64,000 bases of DNA from Spongilla lacustris. Its lineage: Eukaryota > Porifera > Demospongiae > Spongillida > Spongillidae. Shown in pieces: positions 1 to 10,800 of the stretch (position 1 is the first letter of the stretch; the number at the start of each line of letters is the position of its first letter). The position numbers and the translations under genes are program-made. The stretch spans positions 1,669,122 to 1,733,121 of the forward strand of contig OX442431.1 in assembly GCA_949361645.1 (NCBI GenBank), written 5' to 3'. The notes under the pieces were generated by a model. The model searched no databases. It had not been told where the DNA came from and was given only the letters and a program-made list of their open reading frames with translations.

Positions 1-81
1 TTGTATATATATCTGCTTGCACACGTGATGTCTTGCCAAACTGCCTCGTTGATGCCATGTGATATGATCTCTCTTCCCCAG

Positions 82-275
82 GCCGTTGTCAATCATGTGT
101 TGGTAGCGGCCAGGAGCGACCTCCGACCTGTGGACTCGATGGCTGCAGTAGCCAAGCTCCTCCTTGAGTTCCACACCAACCCTGATGCCCAGGACTCTGC
201 TGGGTACACGCCCCTACAGAGGGCAGTGGAGGCCAAGAACGAGGAAGTGTTTGCAATCCTGATCAACCACATGAG
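82..275 (+). CDS. ANKFY1: ANKFY1 exon (ankyrin repeat)
   Basis: First exon visible. Acceptor CCCCAG ends at 81; donor GTGTGT starts at 276. It encodes an ankyrin repeat including [20 protein letters not shown]. It ends in phase 2, and its last two bases plus the first base of the next exon make a serine codon. The donor runs straight into a GT microsatellite, so the exact donor is the least certain of the gene, but only this choice keeps the frame. Confidence 0.85.
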
Positions 276-1768
276 GTGTGTGTGTGTGCATGTTTGTGTG
301 TATACGTATGTGTGTGTATGTGTGCATGTATGTGTGTACATGTGTATACATGTACATGTATGTGTGTGTATGTGTGCATGTGTGTGTGCATGTGTATGTG
401 TGCATGTGTGTGTGCATGTGTGTGTGCATGTGTGTGTGTGCATGTGTGTGTGCATGTGTGTGTGTGCATGTGTGTGTGCATGTGTGTGTGTGCATGTGTA
501 TATTTGTGTACATGTACATGTACATGAATGTGTGTGCATGCGTGTATGTTGTGTTTGTGTATATAATGCATTACAGATGTGTGGGTCATTAATAACCATT
601 TGCACATGTTGCTATGATCAATAAACCTCTTGCACAAATAATCTTCTTACACGTATGCTCTGCATTAGCAACCACACGCACACATCAACTTTCATGAATA
701 ACTGCTTCCCTTTCTCCCCCCCCCCCCCCCCCCCCCCTGTAAGTCTGAACTTGGAGCTCCGCAATGCCTCTGGCAACACGGCCCTCCGACTGGCACTGCA
801 GCAGCTGGACAGAGGCTACCCCGACTGCGAAGATGTCTCCGCCTATGACCGCACCTTTGCCGCCCGCCTCATCAAGAGGGGGAGCAACCCCGATGCCACG
901 GACCCCGTCACCAGCAACACCCTCCTCCACTGGGCCACCTCAGAGTCCAACGAGGCAGCAGCCATCTTCCTCGTCCACCATGGAGCCTCCACCAACCACG
1001 CCAACCACCTCGGGGAGACGCCCATCCACGTGGCGTCGTCCCGGGGCCTCCACCGATTGGTCAGCGTCCTCCTGCAGCACGGGGCGGACCCCAACGCCCA
1101 GACTGCTCTAAAGCCGACCAAGTCCTACAAACCTCCGCCCGCTCTTGCTGCCCCTCCCACTTCCGCCAAGTCCTTCTCGGCCATTCAGGAAGGTGTGGAG
1201 GACTACACCTTTGGGGGGATGATGATGGATGCAGGTCTAAACTCCGCGCTGCTTGACCTCAATCTTACCTCCCTGCCGGTGACCTTTGGCAACAGGTCCG
1301 GCTCCCTATCTGGTAGCAGGAAGGGTGTTGGGAGTGGCCTGACTGGCAGTGGTAATTCCAGTCTGAGGGGAAGTCCCCGCACTGAGCACCCTGAACAAAT
1401 TAGCACAAACCCCTTTGACAGTGGGTCTGGGGAGGATGACAGTGGGTCACGTACCCCACAGGGGTACCCGCACACCCTCTCTGGTGGGCTGGAGGCCACT
1501 ACCCCTTTTCAGAGCTTGCCTGTGGGTGGAGCCATTAACCTTGTCCAACTGAGGGGAGGTGTCAAGAGGGAAAGCTCCATACCCCCATACCTTATCAAGC
1601 ACCAGAGTGTTTCTGTGTTTGGATCAGATGTGTTGGAGTTCCTGGAGGAGGCTGAGCCCTTTGACGTGTCTGAGGACCCTGGGAAGAGGACAGCTCTACA
1701 CCTGGCCATTGCCTGCAAGCATCCCACGGTGGTGGACATCCTTCTGCAGCTGCACAATGGAGGTAGTA

Positions 1769-1838
<70 letters not shown>

Positions 1839-4800
1839 TGTTGTGTAGTCTATACATGTATATGTGTGTATGTTATGTAAGTATGTATGTATGTACGTAC
1901 GCACGCATGTATGTGTGTATGTATGTACATATGTATATGTACATGTACATGTATGTATATATGTATGTATGTGTGTATGATGTACATATGTATATGTACA
2001 TGTATGTATATATATGTATATATATATATGTATTATGTATGTATGTAAGTATGTATGTAGCACTTCTACATGTAGTTGTATGTAAATGATTGGTTCATGG
2101 TCTGGGCAACTAATTTGATAGCGAATGTCATATAACCACACCCACAGGTCACTGCAGCTACCACTTTGACTGTTACTGTCTTTCTGTTGCTATTGTTTTG
2201 CACATGCAGCTAGCTCTGGTAGGCTCCAAATAGGACTAAACATATCGCTTACTGATGCCAACTCGGACACTCCCCTTGGCTTGGCCCTCTGGACCAAGCA
2301 GTTTGCTGTTGCCAAGCAGTTGTTAGCGGGGGGCGCTGACATAGAGACCACTGATGAGCAGGGGCGCACCCTTCTCCACCTGGCCATAGTGAGGCGACTC
2401 CCAGAAGTGTGCCTATTCCTCCTGGACAACGGAGCCAACTTCAAGAAAGTGTAAGTACAGTTATTAACGGTGTTATTAATGGTGCACATTTATTAATGGT
2501 GTGCAGTTATTGATGGTGGTGTACAGTTATTGATGGTGGTGTACAGTTATTAATGGTATGCAGTTATTAATGGCGTACTGTTGTTATGAATGGTGTTATT
2601 TTTGACATGTCACATGTGCATGATGTACATGTATACTGTGTGGTGCACGGTTGAAGCTAAATTTGAGGGAGGTCCCTGCTTGCATGATATCCCATCCTGT
2701 AGCTCACCATTCCTTTGTGGCCACACAGGTCTTCATCAAGTGATAGTCTCCTGCTGGCAGCCATTAGGCACCAGCTGCCCACGGTTGTGGACAAGATGTG
2801 TGACATCGGCATCGATGTGAAGGTGTCTGACGAGAGAGGGAACACGGCCCTGTGGATAGCCCTGCGCAGTCGGCAGGAGGCCATCGCCAAAAAGCTGGTA
2901 AATATCCAATGGTGGTGGGTGTGTGAGCAACTGGGGTACAGTACCGTCCACCCACAAGTTCACACTCGCACGTGAGTCACGTTTGAGTGCAATTAGCCCT
3001 CAATATGAGTGCTATTGCGAGCGTCACTTGAATACCGATTTATTGCATAGCTACAAATGAGTACGTTAGTTTAATTAATAGTAAATATTTTTCTACCAGC
3101 TATTTTACTTTGTAAGGCGTGCGAGTCATTATATTGCACTTGATTGAGTCACGCGCGAGTCGAATGCATCATTGAATGCAATGCGATACATACATGCACT
3201 CTCTGCTATGGAGTAGTGTAATGGTGTGCATGTATTAGAACCAAGACCCACTATTCCCCCCCCCCCCCCCCCCCCCCCCACAGATCAGCCATGGATGTGA
3301 CCCCAATGCCCTGTACAAGTCCTCCGACAGCTCCACCAACACACTGCTGCACAGAGCCATCCTTCTCAAGGACACCTCTGCCGCCATATTCCTGATCAAG
3401 TCCGGGGCGGACGTGAACATGAGTACCATGCCCACCTCGGCAGACATGCCCTCCCAGCCCCCGCTGCACATGGCCTGCGAGAGGGGCATGCTGGAGGTGG
3501 TGCAGGCCCTGGTGGAGTACCATGCCAATGTCAATGGAAAGGTGGGCTTTTATTGGGGAGGGATGGTGGAGGGGGAGTGGCATGACGGGCCAGCTGTGCT
3601 GGAGGGGGGAGAAGCTTGTGCCACGTTACATGTACGGTGTGTGTTGTACTGTGAGCTGAAGAAAGAGGTGTTGAAATTCACATGTAGAGGGTGCATTGGA
3701 TTGTTTTAGTATGTGTTGCATACATGGTGCTAGAGGCAAGAGCTAGTGTGGAGGTGTACCAGGAGTGTTTACAGAGGTGTAGCAGGAGTGTTTACAGAGG
3801 TGTACCAGGAGTGTATACAGAGGTGTACCAGGAGTGTGTACAGAGGTGTACCGGGAGTGTGCAAAGAGGTGTACCTAGAGTGTACCTATATGGATGTTAG
3901 TGCAGAGGTGGTTAGTGTAGAGGTGGGTTAGGGCAGAGGTGGTTAGTGCAGAGGTAGTTAGTGCAGAGGTAGTTAGTGCAGAGGTAGTTAGTGCAGAAGT
4001 GGTTAGTGCGAGGTGGTTAGTGCAGAGGTAGTTAGTGTAGAGGTGGGTTAGTGCAGAGGTGGTTAGTGCAGAGGTAGTTAGTGCAGAGGTAGTTAGTGCA
4101 GAGGTAGTTAGTGCAGAGGTAGTTAGTGCAGAGGTAGTTAGTGCAGAGGTAGTTAGTGCAGAGGTAGTTAGTGCAGAGGTAGTTAGTGCAGAGGTAGTTA
4201 GTGCAGAAGTGGTTAGTGCGAGGTGGTTAGTACAGAGGTGTTTAGTACATGTAGATGTTTAGTACAGGGATAGATGGTTAGAGTAGAGGTGTTATATGGT
4301 CTCATGATGTCTGCAGGACTCTGCAGGTCGCAGTGCTCTGCATGTGGCCATATCCTTCAAGCAACGCAAGTGTTCCAGCGTCCTCCTTAACAACCCCTCC
4401 ATCGACCTCACCATTAAGGACAAGAACGAAAATACTCCATTTGCTGCCTCCCTTGCTGCCAAGGACAATGAGATAGGTGAAGCCATCATCAGAAGAGAGC
4501 CCAAAGCTGCTGAACAGGTACATGTACCACTTGCACACACACTACCCCCTCACCCCACACATCCTCACCCCACACACAGGCACACAGTACACCGCACACA
4601 CAGGCACACAGTACACCCACACAGGCACACAGTACACCCACACACACGCACACAAACCTAATGTACATTTATACACAAACTATGTACTCTTACAATGTCT
4701 ATAAACACTACCCTACACATATACATGTAGATGTACATGTACACACCCACACTCCCCTACACACAGGCACACACCACACCACACACATACGATGTATATT

Positions 4801-7800
4801 TATGCACACATCACTTCACAACAATATCAGCTTCACACATGTACATGTATTGCATGTGCCCAATGATTATATTCCCTGTAATGGAGGTGGAGGGACTCAA
4901 TAATCATTTAACCAGATGTGCGTATATAGTTAAATGTTCTCTATGTACAATGTAGTTAGACAGCAAAGGTCGCAATTTCCTACACCTGGCAGTGCTGGCG
5001 GAGGACGTGGAGTCCGTGATATTTCTGCTCAGCGTCAAGGCAGAGGTGAACTCTAAGATACAGGACAACAACCTGTTGACGCCCCTGCACCTGGCCATTA
5101 GGGCGGGGTGCGAGATCATTGTGCGGCATCTGGTGAGTGAGGAGGGCTAAGTACATGTGTGTTATGAGGAGGGCTATGTACATGTGTGTTATGAGGAGGT
5201 TTCAAAATATCCCCCAATTGTACTCAATGTGACCCCCAGTGTATAAGGGGAGGGAGCCACTCCCACCTTCATGTACATGTAGTTGGGTTTAGGCTAATAA
5301 CCTTCAAGGCTAGATTGCAAAGACAGAGAAGTACATGACACATCATTGCTACCATTTCTGTGATAATTTTTTTTTTTAGGGACAGTAATGTTTAATTGTT
5401 TCTGAATGGTCTGATTGCATAACAGCTGATTGGATGTATGTACATGTACATGTATTGTTTACGAAACTATGAACACAGCTTGAAATGTACATGTATGTGA
5501 GTGACATCTCCATGAAATGACCTGACGTGGGCAAAAAGAGACTCAGTACATGTATACATGTACATGTATCACACGAAGGGGCTGCATCACCAAATGATCA
5601 CTCTGTCCTCACATGATCCTCACATGATCCTCGCATGATCTTCACATGGTCCTCACATACATGTAATCCTCACATGATCCTCACATGATCATCACGTGAT
5701 CTCACTCCCTGCAGCTGTTGGCAGGCGCCCGGGTGTCAGATGTGGACAACCATGCGCGGGGCGTGCTGCACATGGCCGTGGAGAAGGACTGTCCCACCAT
5801 CCTCAGTGTCCTGTTGGAGCATGGCGCCGACCCTGATCAGATGGATGAAGATGGCTGCAATTGTAATCTTTTGCTGTGTTCACTCGCTGCACACATGTAC
5901 ACATGTACATGTGCTGATAGTATATTACACATGTACATGTACATGTGCTGTACATCGTATGTGCATAATAGTGATTAATCATCCAATTCCAGTAGGAATT
6001 GAATTAAGGATTTAATTTGAGCTTGTTAAAATGGCATAATTTGTTTCATCTATTACTGATAACAGCTCTTTCATATACACAAATGAGTGGAATTTAATGT
6101 ACCCATTTGCCAACATGTGCCAAATTGTGGTTATTGTTCAGCACCTCTCCTTATTGGCAGCCCTCCACCTGGCAATGCAGCGGGGTCACTTGGGGTGTGT
6201 GAAGGTGCTCATTGAAGAGTCCAGCATCCTCCTCACCTCCATCAATGCAAGGTAAGAGAGGTGCTCTTTCCACATGTATCTGTGTGTGGTGTGCTGTGTG
6301 TGATGTGGTGTGATATGTATGTGATGTGATGGTGATGATGTGTGCCATCACATCACACAAATATCACACCACATTGGTATGTTTGATGTGGTGTGATATG
6401 TGTGTGATGTGATGGTGGTGTGGTGTGTGTGATGTGATGGTGTGTGTGATTTGGTGGTGTGTGTGATGTGATGGTGTGTGTGATTTGGTGGTGTGTGTGA
6501 TGTGATGGTGTGTGTGATGTGATGGTGGTGTGGTATGTGTGATGGGATGGTGTGATGTGATGGTGGTATGGTGTTGTGTGTGATGTGATGGTGTGTGTGA
6601 TGCAGTGTTTGTGGTACATGTATGTGGAGTTGTATGGTGTGGTATGATGTGTTGTGTGGGATGGTATGGTCTTACATTGTATGGTGTCCAAACATAGGGG
6701 GGAGACCTGTCTACACGTGCTCGCCAAGAATGCCAGGGAGAATGCTGGTGCCATTTTTAATCTGTTGATGGATGTGGCTCCCAACTTTCCCATCAACAAG
6801 CAGGACTTGGATGGGAACTCTGGTGAGGCCTCCCAACCATCTCCTCCCACACATCTAACCCTCCACATCTCCCCTCCACCTCCTCCCACATGTCCACCTC
6901 CACCTCCTCCCACATGCCCACCTCCACCTCCACACACTTCTAAGCCTTTATGTCCCCCTCCTCCTCCTCCCTATTGGTATCTTAAAATGTGTACATGTAC
7001 AACTTGTACACACTGGTCCGTATTGTAGTGGGGCATTATCCAACAAAGCAGCCATGGTACTACTTGTAAGATAGTAGAACAAATGCACAGCTTATTGAAT
7101 TTCAATGCCTTATTGCTACATTGTACATGTATGTGATGGAAGGTGTACATGTAGCTGAAGAACCAACAGGTTAATCTACTATAGAATGCAACAGAGGTTT
7201 GAAATTAATTAGCCACTTCTTGGCAGTAATTTGATGTATTAATGAATTATTAAAACTCAAGGTCCATTACAAATCAAGCGAATATTAACTTTTATTGACT
7301 AACTACATGTACATGTATGTGGTTTAGAAGTTGTCATGCATTAATTAATTACAAGCTAATTGATTGATCTTCAATTCAAATAATACGATTCATATCTACT
7401 TAACTTACACATACACACATACAATCACACACATTGCATACACACCTCTCACCACACACACCTCTCACCACACACACCCTCATACCACACACACACACAC
7501 CACACCTCACACCACACACATACCACACACCACACACACACCACACACACCACACACACACAACTCACACACACCACACACACACAACTCACACACACAT
7601 ACATGTACACGCACACATACATGTACACACACACATACATGTACACACCACACATACCACACACACATACATGTACACACACACATACATGTACACACAC
7701 ACATACATGTACTCACCACACATACCACACACACATACATGTACACACCACACATACCACACACACATACATGTACACACCACACATACCACACACACAT

Positions 7801-10800
7801 ACATGTACACACCACACATACCACACACATACAACTCACATGCACACACATACATGTACACGCACACATACATGTACACACACACATACATGTACACGCA
7901 CACATACATGTACACGCACACATACATGTACACACACACATACATGTACACACCACACATACCACACACACACATACATGTACACACCACACATACCACA
8001 CACACACACACACACATACACACACATACATGTACACACACACATACATGTACACACACATACATGTACACACCACACATACCACACACACACACACACA
8101 CACACATACACACACACACACATACGCACACAGCCCTTCTGCTTGCCTACATTGCAGGCAGCAGTGTCATGTGTGATGCCCTCATCAGAGCAGGGGCACA
8201 CCCAGGTTTCTATAATAAGCATGGCCAGACCATTTTCAATTTTCCGGTGGCCACCAAACACCTTCTGTTTAGAATACTAGGTAAGTGTGTACAATGTACC
8301 ATATACGGTAGTAGTATTTATATTGTGCTAGTACAACTTATCTACATGTACATGTACATGTACATATACACATGTACCACTACATCTCACATGTATGTAC
8401 TGGTGCACAAATTCACAAATAGTTACATGTACATGTATTTTGCACGATTACATGTATATCACAGAATAAATTTTGCATAGCGTTTGCATCACACGCAACT
8501 AACGTTGGCGTACAGTATGTGTGGGATTAGCAGAGCATTTTTAGAACGTAGCGTTTTAAAACATAACCTGTACAGCAATTTTGCACCATCCACGTGCCCT
8601 GATAGACATATCACTAACCACACCTGACCACTTACATATGCTAGTGTCAGGATATAGTTTGTGAGATTTTTATAACTTCTGTCCTTATTATGTGAAATGA
8701 TTAAATCTGCAGTGTGGATAAAGTGTGAGTGTTGCATTTGCGTAGGAGTGACAAAACATATTTCAAAAGTAGCGTCACACGTACTATTTTGTGCATGCTA
8801 CTATACATTTGTACGTTACGTTTTTTAATGCTTATAAGATGTAAGCCCATAAACATCTCAGCCAGATGTACTCCAATGGTACTATGAAGGGGGTAATTCA
8901 GCAAGAACTTCTTGGTTCTGTAAATGGTACTACTTGTTGTTAAAAAATGTGACCCACATCCCCTGAGAATCGCATAGTGTAGCTTTTTGTTGCTACTAGG
9001 AGGCAATGGCAGTCATTTTTCTTGCTCTTTTTGCCAGACCATACGCTTTAAGAGAACAATAAAGCCTGTACTAGTACTGTTTTCATACCTGGTCCCATTT
9101 TCATCTTCATCTTCATCTTCATCATCATCGTAGGAAAGCATAATTTTGGATAGGAATGGTTTTAAAGCCTACCAATCATGCAAAGTACCCCTTGTTATCA
9201 GATGTACAAATTAGGCAATGTGACTGGTATATGTAATATTGAGGTCCAATAATGTTCCCATGGTAATGGTGTCCCCAGTCCTTACAATACAATGTCTGTA
9301 GTATTGTTTACTGTGATTGTGTGGTATTGCATGTGTTTTGGACCTCTCTGCTAGGCCACATATACATATAGTAAGCAGCTAAAAAGTGTACATGTAGTTT
9401 GCCATACATAAACATAAAATCGTGATGTTGCCAGGCAGTGACATGGTATCGCTAGTCTACATGTATATAACAGCTAAACAGTGTAGTTCCCAGCCATTAT
9501 TAATGAGAATGATCCTATCACATCAAACTAATGAAACAAGTAATGAAAACATTCTCTCCGAGAAAGTTAGTGGCAATGGTGGTGTAAAAGGAATGAAATA
9601 AGAGATCCAACCAAAACAGTTACTACTGCATACCATATCAAAACTGGGCACACAAGTAGTGCACTGGTTACATGTACATGTAGCTGAGTTCTTTGCATTT
9701 GCATAATTAAGATTGATAATATAGTTAGGTACATGTACATGTACATGTAAACGATAAAGTTTGGATTCAGAAAATGAACTGCATGTAGATGATGTGATCT
9801 ATTCTCCTCCCCAGACCAGATTGCTGCTGAGCCAGAGTGGCTGGATGGGAACTTCTGTCAGAACTGCAACATGAAGTTCACCATTGCACACAGGAAGCAC
9901 CACTGGTATTTGTGATGGTGGGAAGGTGTGGAGGAAGGTGCTGGGTTAGAAAGAAATACATTGGAAAGCCAAACTCTCGTAGCATCATTTTTCAAACAGT
10001 TCATAATACAAAACTTCCATCGTTAACACGTCGCTCAGGCTACATTAAAACTAAGAAAATTGAAATTTTAATCTGGCCATAAAGTATTCAATAATGTAGT
10101 GTGTAATTTGGGCACTAATCTGCTAATGTTACTGGCAAGGTACATGTACATGTAGCCAATAAGCTTATTTGTGCATGGAGAATGATGCATGTATTGAAAC
10201 CTGTGATAACCATGTACATGTAGGCTTATAGCTGTGTGTATTTACATTGCCTCGGCATCCATTTGTACCTATGCTTCCATAATCCTCCGAACATCACGTG
10301 TTACATGTATCTTCGTGGGCCTTCTAGCTGCGTTCCCTGTTTTCTAAAGCCACATTAAAAAAAACGAAAATCAGTATTGAATTAGTATGCCACTCTACTT
10401 CATGCTCATTGAATAGACCATCTTTGCCTTTTGCTTGAATAGTACTTTTTACCTGATGTGGACTAATTTTGAAAAGAACACTGTAATTAAACTATGCTAC
10501 TGAGAGCACAATATGTTCCTATGTTTGCAGAATGTGTGTTTCTGTTTTGAACTATATGGAATGTTCTATGAGATTTTGATGCTTGTGAATTTATATATAT
10601 AGCATCCTATTCAAATCGCTTTATCTTCCAAACGGTTTGCGCTGTTGACTTTCTATTTCCAACACTTCAGCAACGTTAGATACTCCACCAGGTTCAAACC
10701 CATCATAACTTTCGGAAGGAGTAATCAAATCACTTCAAATTTGGTTTGTAGGGAGAGAGGTCCTTTAATTATCGATTTGTTCTGTTCGTAAATTTGTTGC

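Noticed and set aside
1..624. Long CVCV/HTHT open frames over GT and CA repeats (also 7364-8480, 20600-21114, 36021-36398, 47959-48222, 56069-56321)
   Set aside because: They are compositional: a GT or CA repeat has no stop codon in any frame. The ANKFY1 exons next to them show where real coding ends.
4059..4262. 67-codon frame of SAEVV repeats
   Set aside because: It is the 15-bp minisatellite read in frame. It lies inside an intron bordered by well-supported splice sites.
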